Virus record (IMG/VR): IMGVR_UViG_3300024259_000105
Location: 1 to 31,794 of that record
Direction: 5' to 3' (one strand)
Origin: a virus
Length of the DNA stretch: 31,794 bases
The notes under the pieces are model-generated. The model was not told where the DNA came from, ran no database searches, and worked only from the letters and a program-made list of their open reading frames with translations. Of this stretch, positions 16,639 to 23,048 are shown one piece after another (the first letter of the stretch is position 1; every line of letters starts with the position of its first letter). The position numbers were made by a program, and so were the translations under genes.

Positions 16639-18018
16639 TTAAAAATTAAAATATTTTGCTGGATAATATCGGGGCCAGCTTGGGGCCAGCAAAGTCAATC
16701 GGCTTTTTGTCCTTGTCATTCCGACATAGAGACACCGCAACTCTGCATCACGTTGCTTTTCAAACTCATTGCTTACCCTCAATGAAAGATCAGGTGAAAC
16801 TATCACATTATCTTTTTCAGTACCCTTTGAGCTATGAAAAGTCTCCAATAAAACCGGCTCTTTTTCTAAACCCCCATTGCTGAAAAGCCTTTCATAGAAG
16901 GCGATTTTGGCCTTTGGTTTGTCTAAAACCTCTTGCCATTCCTTACCTACAGAAATATCTTTAAACAGGTTTCCAAACTTCTTTATATCAAGCTGTGAGC
17001 GCTCGCCTTTTAAATACTGCTTATAGGTGTTTATACCTTTTAAAGTTACTGGCTCTGCACAAGTATAACCCTTCCTTATATAATGGACGCCCATCAATTC
17101 CAGTTCTTCGCACAACTCTCTAAGCTTATAGTTCGTACGTGCTAAGATAAGTTCGCCACCTTTTAAATCCATGCTTGTTAAATTGGGCGCTCTGTCAACA
17201 ATCCCCTCTTCTCCGTTGGATATAAAGTCCTTACGTTTCCTAAGTGATATATCTCCTGATATTCTGTTAGCTATCTTACATACTTTCTCTGGCAGCCTGT
17301 AACTCTTATGGAGTACCGTACTCGTTTTAGAGAACCCAAGGAACTGCCGTGTGTCAGCTCCCGCCCATTCATACACGCTCTGGTCATCATCTCCAGCGAC
17401 AACTATCTTCTTAACGTTCTTAAACATATGGGTTACCACTTTCCATTGCAACGGGGTTAAGTCCTGCGCTTCATCAATGTAAGCTACGTCAACGTCAAAC
17501 GGTTTACAGAACGCTATGTAGTCTTCTAACAGATCATCAAAGTCCTTAATACCTAACTGCTTTTTAATGGCAGCGTAGTTGAGCTTTATATAGTCGTACT
17601 TTCTGGCGTTCATATGCTTAGACATTTTAACAGATAGCGCAGGGTTATGCTTCTCCATACTTAACGCATGAAGATACTCATCGTTAGGGCTTGTAAAGTC
17701 CTGCGTATAGTAGCCTGTAAAGTTAATACCTATCTTCTCAGATAACATCTTATAATGCTTTATCTGTAGCATATCATATTTACGCATACCAAGTTCCCTG
17801 AAACATAGCGAGTGTATGGTACGAAAGAACGGAGTATCAGAAGCCTTTAAACTGAACTTCTTATGCGCTCGCTTAGCTCCTTCATACGTCCCTTGTTTGG
17901 TGTAAGATACGAACGCTATGCTATTAGGCTTAATCGTCTTCAAGTCTTCCATTATCAGTGACATTAGATAGGTTGTTTTTCCGGTTCCAGGAGGCCCGTA
18001 TATCGTACGTTTCTTCAT
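16639..18018 (-). CDS. UvrD/Rep-type superfamily 1 DNA helicase
   Basis: A 459-aa 3'-5' helicase, compact compared with the roughly 700-aa cellular enzymes, probably with reduced 1B/2B domains. Motifs in order: Walker A GPPGTGKTT (8-16), DEAQD in YIDEAQDLTPLQWKVV, GDDDQSVYEWAGA, FHSSKGTEKDNVIV and YVGMTRTKSRLTLL. It likely unwinds DNA for replication or recombination beside the primase and polymerase. It starts by an ATGA overlap with the 64-aa gene. A divergent copy of its first 47 codons is found at 18246-18386. Confidence 0.93.
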   Translation of the reverse strand: MKKRTIYGPPGTGKTTYLMSLIMEDLKTIKPNSIAFVSYTKQGTYEGAKRAHKKFSLKASDTPFFRTIHSLCFRELGMRKYDMLQIKHYKMLSEKIGINFTGYYTQDFTSPNDEYLHALSMEKHNPALSVKMSKHMNARKYDYIKLNYAAIKKQLGIKDFDDLLEDYIAFCKPFDVDVAYIDEAQDLTPLQWKVVTHMFKNVKKIVVAGDDDQSVYEWAGADTRQFLGFSKTSTVLHKSYRLPEKVCKIANRISGDISLRKRKDFISNGEEGIVDRAPNLTSMDLKGGELILARTNYKLRELCEELELMGVHYIRKGYTCAEPVTLKGINTYKQYLKGERSQLDIKKFGNLFKDISVGKEWQEVLDKPKAKIAFYERLFSNGGLEKEPVLLETFHSSKGTEKDNVIVSPDLSLRVSNEFEKQRDAELRCLYVGMTRTKSRLTLLAPSWPRYYPAKYFNF

Positions 18019-18209
18019 TTCTTAATCTCCTTGTTAGGGTAGCATGATAATAATGCTGCAAGTTTACCCATTAAACTACCTACCTCTTCAGGTGTGTGAC
18101 GTGTGTAGTCTTTACTGTTAATAAGGCACACAACAGCGTACAAAGCTATCTTGGCCTCTTCTTTGTTAAGCTCTATATTGTCGTCTTCTTTCATTAAGTC
18201 GTTAGCCAT
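18015..18209 (-). CDS. Hypothetical protein, 64 aa, coupled to helicase
   Basis: The ATG at 18209 overlaps the stop of the copied primase tail (TGATG); a TTG three bases earlier is also possible. The product is MANDLMKEDDNIELNKEEAK followed by a helix with ALYAVVCLINSKDY and SLMGKLAALLSCYPNK. It is small, helical and acidic at the front, with no known family. Its first codons resemble those of the 50-aa gene at 18535 (MNDDLKRF), and both overlap a helicase start by ATGA. They may be allelic versions of one helicase-linked gene slot. Confidence 0.65.
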   Translation of the reverse strand: MANDLMKEDDNIELNKEEAKIALYAVVCLINSKDYTRHTPEEVGSLMGKLAALLSCYPNKEIKK

Positions 18210-18247
18210 CAAAATTTCTCCTCTTCTTTAAAGTCCATTGCCACTTC
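18207..18247 (-). repeat. 41-bp exact direct repeat, copy of primase tail
   Basis: These 41 bases are identical to 18533-18573, the end of the primase gene including its stop codon and the next start codon. The distance between copies is 326 bp. Recombination between the two would remove the 50-aa gene and the helicase stub and leave primase directly before the 64-aa gene. Confidence 0.92.
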
Positions 18248-18386
18248 CTTCATACGTTCCTTGCTTAGTGTAAGATACGAACGCTATTCTGTTAGGCTTA
18301 ATCGTTTTCAAGTCTTCCATGATAAGGGACATTAAGTACGTAGTCTTGCCTGTTCCTGGTGGGCCATAGATCGTGCGCTTCTTCAT
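18228..18386 (-). pseudogene. Truncated duplicate of UvrD helicase fused to primase tail
   Basis: The frame encodes MKKRTIYGPPGTGKTTYLMS and continues to TYEG, matching residues 1-47 of the intact helicase in 46 of 47 positions. It then ends after five foreign residues (SGNGL) because it runs out of frame into a copy of the primase 3' end. By hand alignment, 23 of 141 bases differ, 22 of them silent, so the source was a diverged allele and not a fresh copy of the neighbouring gene. It keeps a good ribosome site (AAGGAG) and an ATGA overlap, so a 52-aa Walker-A peptide could still be made. Confidence 0.88.
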
Positions 18387-18535
18387 AGCTCTTTTCTCCT
18401 TCCAAGACCTAATGACACTGCAAAAAACGGAAGACACAACGATACTTCAAACGTAAAATATTCTGATCTCCACCAAATACCTATACCGATATGCTTTTCA
18501 AACCAAATATCAAACCTCTTTAAGTCGTCGTTCAT
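18383..18535 (-). CDS. Hypothetical protein, 50 aa, between primase and helicase stub
   Basis: The start ATG overlaps the primase stop (ATGA) and the stop overlaps the helicase-stub start (ATGA). The product, MNDDLKRFDIWFEKHIGIGI then WWRSEYFTFEVSLCLPFF and AVSLGLGRRKEL, is aromatic-rich with a moderately hydrophobic second half. No family is recognised. It lies inside the segment bounded by the 41-bp direct repeat, so it may be a passenger of the recombination event or the counterpart of the 64-aa gene in a related phage. Confidence 0.5.
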   Translation of the reverse strand: MNDDLKRFDIWFEKHIGIGIWWRSEYFTFEVSLCLPFFAVSLGLGRRKEL

Positions 18536-20157
18536 CAAAATTTCTCCTCTTCTTTAAAGTCCATTGCCACTTCTTTATATGCTTCGCCTGTCTTAGCTGC
18601 TTTTAACTCCTTCTTCTTTAACGCCAACTTCTCACGCTCAGGATTACGGTCAATATCTATTAACCTACCCTTCTTATGCTGCTCTTTAAGCTCTACGTAA
18701 TTAAAGTTCATGGGCTTATGCCTTATGCGTATTGACCCACGCTTAACTCCATAGTCAGTTAGCAGTTTTCTATGCTGCATCTTTGTTACTGCTCGTAACG
18801 TCTGACATTGTAACAAATGCTCTTGCAGTATAGCAGCTTTAAAATAAAGTTTGTTACCTTTCAAGTACACAAGGCCATCTAATAACTGTTCACGTCTTAT
18901 CGCCTTACGTGTAGAAAGAAACTCTCCAACTTTCTCAATCCAATGCGATCTGTCCGACATTCCTGCGCCTATTTCATCGTCAACCTCCACTACGTTGGCT
19001 AACGCATTATTTATTATCTTAATCCATACAGTTTCTTTGAGTTTGTTAGGAATTTTATTCAGTTTACTGCCACATAATGCTCTAAACCTGTCTTGTCCCA
19101 TCAAATCTTTTATACCGTAAAGTACAAATGATACTCCGTTCACTTCCCATAGGTAATACTCATCATCATCGTCACCTTTAAAACGTTTTAACTGCCCAAA
19201 TTCAAAATCACTTACGAACTGCCCACCGACCCCGTACTTACGTGTGCCACAAACATCTTTTATGCAATACTCCTTTAGTAAAGGCGAATTACAGGCATAG
19301 TGGTAGTCTTTTTTATTAAGGGAAGCAACTACGGTTGTGTCTAATCTTACGTAGTCTAATGGATCGAGTGTATTGTTGTTAAGAAGGTGTAAATTCTCTG
19401 CGAACGCTTCACCGAAACGTGCTTTAAGGTACACACCGCAGTTAAGCATGTATACAGTCCTACTACCTTCTCTTGCCCCACCTGCTAAGAAGAGTTTCTG
19501 TAGGCAGGGCGGGGCTTCTGCTAATGGTGTCGTGTCTAACGCTGTTTTAATAGCTTTTGGTGTTGTACGTAACGCCATAGTGTTTGCAAGAAATATTGAC
19601 AACGGCAATTCTTTACCGTCGCTACTATAAGCGTAACGTTTTGTTTTCTCTGCATTATAATAAGGTAAATTTATCCAGTTGCCCCCGCCACCTTCTGCTA
19701 ACGCTGTTTGCTTTGGAAATATCTCCGTATCTGCTGGCAGTCCGAGCAACTCCCTTACGTTGTCCATTAATGGTATCGCTGTAGCTGCTTTTATTGGAGG
19801 ATTGAAGAAGCAATAAAGGTGTAAGCCACCGCTCTTGCTCCTACAACCAACCAAGGGCAACTTAGCTTTCTGTAGCATAGTTAAATACTTAACAGGGTCT
19901 AATGGATACTCGTCAACGTCAATAGCTGCAAAAGAAACGAAACCTTCCCTATTTATTGGCACTATACCAAGGCTAACTTCGCCATGTAGGTGCTTTAAAT
20001 AAGTAACGTCAGCTAAAGGTTCGGTTTTTGTGAATGATTTACCTTTAGCTTTCTCGCCATCTTTTGTAACTTTCTCAGGGATGTGTATACCATATGAATC
20101 TTTGCTACCTGCAAACAACGTAGCAAAGTCATTTGAAAACTGTCGCAGTTGTTTCAT
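18535..20157 (-). CDS. Archaeo-eukaryotic-type primase (AEP), 540 aa
   Basis: Catalytic core residues are visible: D80-x-D82 in SFAAIDVDEYPLD, S109-x3-H113 in SKSGGLHLY, and a third-motif-like stretch EIFPKQ...GGGGNWINLPYY. These match the primase domain of the AEP superfamily as found in TOTE-type and phage primases. Residues about 215-310 contain spaced Cys (PPCLQKL, MLNCG, HYACNS, YCIKDVC), suggesting a PriCT-like or metal-binding region. The rest is helical and basic. It would make primers for the family A polymerase. It follows the RecB-like nuclease; its last 41 bases are repeated at 18207-18247. A weak ribosome site (TTAGG) precedes the ATG. Confidence 0.85.
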   Translation of the reverse strand: MKQLRQFSNDFATLFAGSKDSYGIHIPEKVTKDGEKAKGKSFTKTEPLADVTYLKHLHGEVSLGIVPINREGFVSFAAIDVDEYPLDPVKYLTMLQKAKLPLVGCRSKSGGLHLYCFFNPPIKAATAIPLMDNVRELLGLPADTEIFPKQTALAEGGGGNWINLPYYNAEKTKRYAYSSDGKELPLSIFLANTMALRTTPKAIKTALDTTPLAEAPPCLQKLFLAGGAREGSRTVYMLNCGVYLKARFGEAFAENLHLLNNNTLDPLDYVRLDTTVVASLNKKDYHYACNSPLLKEYCIKDVCGTRKYGVGGQFVSDFEFGQLKRFKGDDDDEYYLWEVNGVSFVLYGIKDLMGQDRFRALCGSKLNKIPNKLKETVWIKIINNALANVVEVDDEIGAGMSDRSHWIEKVGEFLSTRKAIRREQLLDGLVYLKGNKLYFKAAILQEHLLQCQTLRAVTKMQHRKLLTDYGVKRGSIRIRHKPMNFNYVELKEQHKKGRLIDIDRNPEREKLALKKKELKAAKTGEAYKEVAMDFKEEEKF

Positions 20158-20165
20158 AGTGTAGC

Positions 20166-20822
20166 CTAATTTTTAGAGAATGTGTAGTAGTAAGCCTGCC
20201 AAAGGTTATTTTGACTTAGGTAGTCAAAGAAGTTGCTTATTTTTAACCTGATAATTCTCTCAAGTTCAGCTTGGTCTGGCGCATGGTAGTAAATATCGTG
20301 TACTGCTTGGATCGTTATCGCATCTTCATTAGCCCACTGTACGACAAGATACTTAAACTCAGGCACTTGGCGTATATAAGAGTAAATTAGGTGCTGATGC
20401 CCGTTTAGGTATTTACTCTCACCTTTATAGTTCAACGTAGTCTTCAAATCAATGGTAAGGGTAGGGAAAGTAACGTCGCAGTAGCCAAATAAAAATACTT
20501 TTTGTCGGTCAATCTCCATTTTCTTTGATAATTTCTCTTGGAACGTGCCACCTATGCACTCTGATACAACTTTTTGAAATAACTCTGATCCTTGCTTTAC
20601 TGGATTAGTTTTAAACCGTTTATTGTGGTGTGCATTACAAACTCGCACAACTGTGTCCTCAAACGATTGCCCTTTTTTTACCCACGCAGGGTAATCTACT
20701 TTTTCTCTTCTGAGTTTAGCTAAAAATCCTTCTTCGGCCCTTACTGTCCAAGATGGGGGTGCGCTCTTAGCAAATTCATATGAATCTAAAATCGTCGGTG
20801 TAACTAAGCATTGTCCGAACAT
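20166..20822 (-). CDS. RecB/Cas4-like PD-(D/E)XK exonuclease, 218 aa
   Basis: The nuclease core is visible as E55 (GQSFEDTVV), G113-x2-D116 (FGYCDVTFP), D125-L-K127 (LTIDLKTTL) and a following helix with NGHQHLIYSYI that fits the QxxxY motif. This is the RecB-family arrangement of phage recombination and DNA-end-processing nucleases. It overlaps the upstream VRR-NUC-like gene by 47 bases and lies 8 bases before the primase. The start follows AGGAG with a 9-base spacer. Substrate preference cannot be read from sequence. Confidence 0.82.
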   Translation of the reverse strand: MFGQCLVTPTILDSYEFAKSAPPSWTVRAEEGFLAKLRREKVDYPAWVKKGQSFEDTVVRVCNAHHNKRFKTNPVKQGSELFQKVVSECIGGTFQEKLSKKMEIDRQKVFLFGYCDVTFPTLTIDLKTTLNYKGESKYLNGHQHLIYSYIRQVPEFKYLVVQWANEDAITIQAVHDIYYHAPDQAELERIIRLKISNFFDYLSQNNLWQAYYYTFSKN

Positions 20823-21195
20823 AACTTTCGTCTCCTAATATGAGCAACTTGCTACCTTTAGCAACGATAAGCAAGTAACATTGTTTCTTTATAAGCGCTT
20901 GAAGCATAAAGGGTATCTGTCCAGGTTGCCATGTCATGTTGTCAAGTACGCTGGTAAGCTTCTTCGTCTTCAACATCTTAGCTTCTATCAAAACGTACTC
21001 ACTTCCTTTTAAACATAAACAATCTGGAAAACCTATCTGATTTGTGGTATCTACACGTATAAACTTCCAACCTGCTTTGTTATAAACCTGCTTAATATAC
21101 TTGTAGACCTTCGTTTCAAGCGAAAAAGAACGTGCGGCCTGTACTTCTGCACAAGCCACACGTAAACCCATCACTTCATAACTGTCAACGCTCAT
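20776..21195 (-). CDS. VRR-NUC / Holliday-junction-resolvase-like nuclease, 139 aa
   Basis: The likely start is ATG 21195 (MSVDSYEVMG), overlapping the upstream gene by 11 bases; a longer frame to 21252 runs through that gene. The PD-(D/E)XK core is seen as E27 (SLETKVYKYI), P57-D58 (IGFPDCLCL), and E71-A-K73 (EYVLIEAKML). The small size, the N-terminal helix and a C-terminal QALIKKQCYLLIVAKG helix-strand match VRR-NUC proteins, which cut branched DNA or flaps. With the next gene it gives two different nucleases in tandem. The role is probably recombination or concatemer processing. Confidence 0.8.
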   Translation of the reverse strand: MSVDSYEVMGLRVACAEVQAARSFSLETKVYKYIKQVYNKAGWKFIRVDTTNQIGFPDCLCLKGSEYVLIEAKMLKTKKLTSVLDNMTWQPGQIPFMLQALIKKQCYLLIVAKGSKLLILGDESYVRTMLSYTDDFRFI

Positions 21196-21460
21196 TCTCA
21201 AGGTAAATCTCTTCAACTGACTTATTGCATATTTTACACACAACATGCTCATTTGGCCCTAAGTGAGCTTTGATATGTGCAACAAACTTCTCGGCAGCTT
21301 CAATATTAATTTTGATCCTACTTGACTTCATACTTTCACTACAAGTAGCGAAGCATATAGGGTACAACATTCGTTGAAACCAGTTTCGTTCTACAATCAG
21401 TCTGTCTGCTGTGTCATTATGCCATACAATAAATCGCTCTTTTCTTAAAGGATTAAACAT
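21185..21460 (-). CDS. Hypothetical protein with CxxC motif, 91 aa
   Basis: The preferred start is ATG 21460, preceded by AAGGAGG; an upstream ATG (21490) lies in the end of the preceding gene with no ribosome site. The product begins MFNPLRKERFIVWHNDTADR and has helices, then HIKAHLGPNEHVVCKICNKS. The two His and CKIC (near the end) could bind zinc, although a full four-ligand set is not clear. No family is recognised. It lies between an SSB-like protein and a structure-specific nuclease, so a DNA-linked job is plausible. Confidence 0.6.
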   Translation of the reverse strand: MFNPLRKERFIVWHNDTADRLIVERNWFQRMLYPICFATCSESMKSSRIKINIEAAEKFVAHIKAHLGPNEHVVCKICNKSVEEIYLENER

Positions 21461-21470
21461 AGACCTCCTT

Positions 21471-22241
21471 CTAATACGGAACTTCGCCATTCTTAGCCAC
21501 CGCAGGTTTACCGGAATCCTGCTCTAAGAGATTATAGTCAATGGTCTTGTTCGGCAATTCTTTACGTGTCTCGGTTACGCAGGACAACTGCTCCTGTGTA
21601 ACAAAGCTTTCAAGAGTGAATTTAGGGCCGACCCATTCACCTTTGTCATTTTTCATTTCCATTACTTCGTAGTTCCATACCATGAAGAACGGGAGCGCAC
21701 GTTGTGTCGTACCTGGAATCATTGTTGAGCGCAGGTTCCTGTTAAGCTTTTTGGCTTCCTTCAACTGACTGGAAGACAAGCTAAAGATACAAACTCCGTC
21801 TTCAAGATAGTCTGGAAGGATAACGTAATACACGTAGGTGTCCATGAACTCGTTACCGTTGGCAGGGTTCACGATCTTCCAACCATCGTCAGAAATCAGG
21901 TCGTCACCGATACGTTTTTCAACGGATTCGATAGAGTGTACACCTGCGAACCCACCACGGTTAGGTCGCCATTCGATATAGTAGCGTTCAAACTTACCAA
22001 CCACGAAACGTAATGGTGTCTTATAAAGATGATTGTTAATGGTATTAAGCAGCATACCAACTTCTGCATCTTCCATGTAAGCGTCCTGTGTCTTACGTAC
22101 CTGTGGGGAAAGCTCTTGCAGCATACGAATAAACGGTACGGATTGGGTATCACCGCTCATGTCCTCAAAGCCGCCTGTGTCGCCTTCAAAATTCTCAAAC
22201 ATTTTGTTCATTTCTTCGGGTGTCGCTTCTTTTTTAGCCAT
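21471..22241 (-). CDS. Conserved phage replication-region protein, possible SSB, 256 aa
   Basis: The start is ATG 22241 after AAGGAGAACGAACA. Residues about 30-110 (VPFIRMLQELSPQVRKTQDA, VVGKFERYYIEWRPNRGG) form a beta-rich domain that I recall from phage replication clusters without a firm name. The protein ends in AKNGEVPY: an acidic residue, a hydrophobic one, Pro and an aromatic at the very C-terminus, like the DxIPF tip of bacterial and phage SSB. No canonical SSB has been recognised in the window, so this is the best candidate. It is abundant in Tyr, Trp and Phe, as expected for ssDNA binding. Inference only. Confidence 0.6.
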   Translation of the reverse strand: MAKKEATPEEMNKMFENFEGDTGGFEDMSGDTQSVPFIRMLQELSPQVRKTQDAYMEDAEVGMLLNTINNHLYKTPLRFVVGKFERYYIEWRPNRGGFAGVHSIESVEKRIGDDLISDDGWKIVNPANGNEFMDTYVYYVILPDYLEDGVCIFSLSSSQLKEAKKLNRNLRSTMIPGTTQRALPFFMVWNYEVMEMKNDKGEWVGPKFTLESFVTQEQLSCVTETRKELPNKTIDYNLLEQDSGKPAVAKNGEVPY

Positions 22242-22254
22242 TGTTCGTTCTCCT

Positions 22255-22824
22255 TTACTTAATTGTTGTTTTGTAGTACCTATACACACTTAACATCGTT
22301 TCGTCAATATCTGCTACTGCAACCTCGGCAACGGTCTTACCGTTAATGCCACAAAGTCGCCTAATGTAAGCAGCCATAGTCGCAGGGTGTACGAACTGTT
22401 TGGGCATTGCGCTAATGTCGTACGTCTCCGCAAGGTCTTTAAGGATCATACGCAAGATGTTCTTAGGCACTTTGCCAACTTCAAGCGTTATCTTCATCAT
22501 ACCATCTTCGCCCCGTTCAGTAAGGAACTCGTCAAGCTTGTTATAGTCCTTAATGGAGCAAGATACGTCCTCTTTAAAACTGATCTTCTGACCGTCGGCC
22601 AGCTTCAACTCACTAAGGCCCACTTCCATCATTGCGTTTGGAATGTCCTCTTGAGATACTTTGTTAAATAGTTTCTTTGCTTCTTTAGCCAGTTGCTCTA
22701 ACTGAGTATACTCAGCTTTACGTTGCTTCCATTCCTCTGCTAATGCTGTGATTGTCAATAGAGAGTCTGTCTGTTGTGCGCTCTCTTCTTGCTGTGCTGC
22801 CTGTTGTAAATGGTCTAAGCTCAT
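22255..22824 (-). CDS. Conserved phage protein, coiled coil plus C-terminal domain, 189 aa
   Basis: The start ATG 22824 follows AGAAGGAG and palindromic copy 2; the longer frame to 22848 would read through the palindrome. A Gln-rich head (QQAAQQEESAQQTDS) is followed by a coiled coil (AEEWKQRKAEYTQLEQLAKE). Then come DIPNAMMEVGLSELKLADGQ and a helical C-terminus with VHPATMAAYIRRLCG. This 'coiled coil, then S-x-L-KLADG strand' layout recurs in phage genomes next to SSB- and helicase-like genes, with no known activity. It is likely coupled to the 256-aa gene 13 bases away. Confidence 0.65.
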   Translation of the reverse strand: MSLDHLQQAAQQEESAQQTDSLLTITALAEEWKQRKAEYTQLEQLAKEAKKLFNKVSQEDIPNAMMEVGLSELKLADGQKISFKEDVSCSIKDYNKLDEFLTERGEDGMMKITLEVGKVPKNILRMILKDLAETYDISAMPKQFVHPATMAAYIRRLCGINGKTVAEVAVADIDETMLSVYRYYKTTIK

Positions 22825-22836
22825 GGTGTCTCCTTC

Positions 22837-22852
22837 TGTAGTGTACACTACA
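22837..22852 (-). promoter_or_regulatory. Palindromic element, copy 2, perfect 16-bp palindrome
   Basis: TGTAGTGTACACTACA, perfectly symmetric. On the transcribed strand the order is TAA (stop of the 61-aa gene), one T, the palindrome, AGAAGGAG and the ATG of the 189-aa gene: the same compact layout as before the polymerase. Confidence 0.85.
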
Positions 22853-22853
22853 A

Positions 22854-23039
22854 TTAACGGTTGACCTTTTTAACCGCATTGTTCATCGTGTCTGTAAACT
22901 TGGTGTCGTAACCTCTTGTCATTAAATACTTGTTCAAATTTCTTAATACAAACCTCCTTGCAAGTTTAACGCTTTTAAACGCAGTCCTATTACTCTTTCG
23001 CTTCTTGCCATTCTTACGTCTGTTCTTTGATACTGGCAT
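22854..23039 (-). CDS. Small basic protein, 61 aa
   Basis: The product MPVSKNRRKNGKKRKSNRTA continues with helices (VKLARRFVLRNLNKYLMTRG) and a KKVNR end. About a third of its residues are Lys or Arg, so nucleic-acid binding is likely. The start follows TAAGGAG with good spacing. It sits between the SNF2-type helicase (9 bases) and palindromic copy 2, whose upstream TAA is its stop codon. Some phage and ribosomal proteins share the Arg/Lys-rich start, but no family can be assigned. Confidence 0.7.
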   Translation of the reverse strand: MPVSKNRRKNGKKRKSNRTAFKSVKLARRFVLRNLNKYLMTRGYDTKFTDTMNNAVKKVNR

Positions 23040-23048
23040 AGTGTCTCC

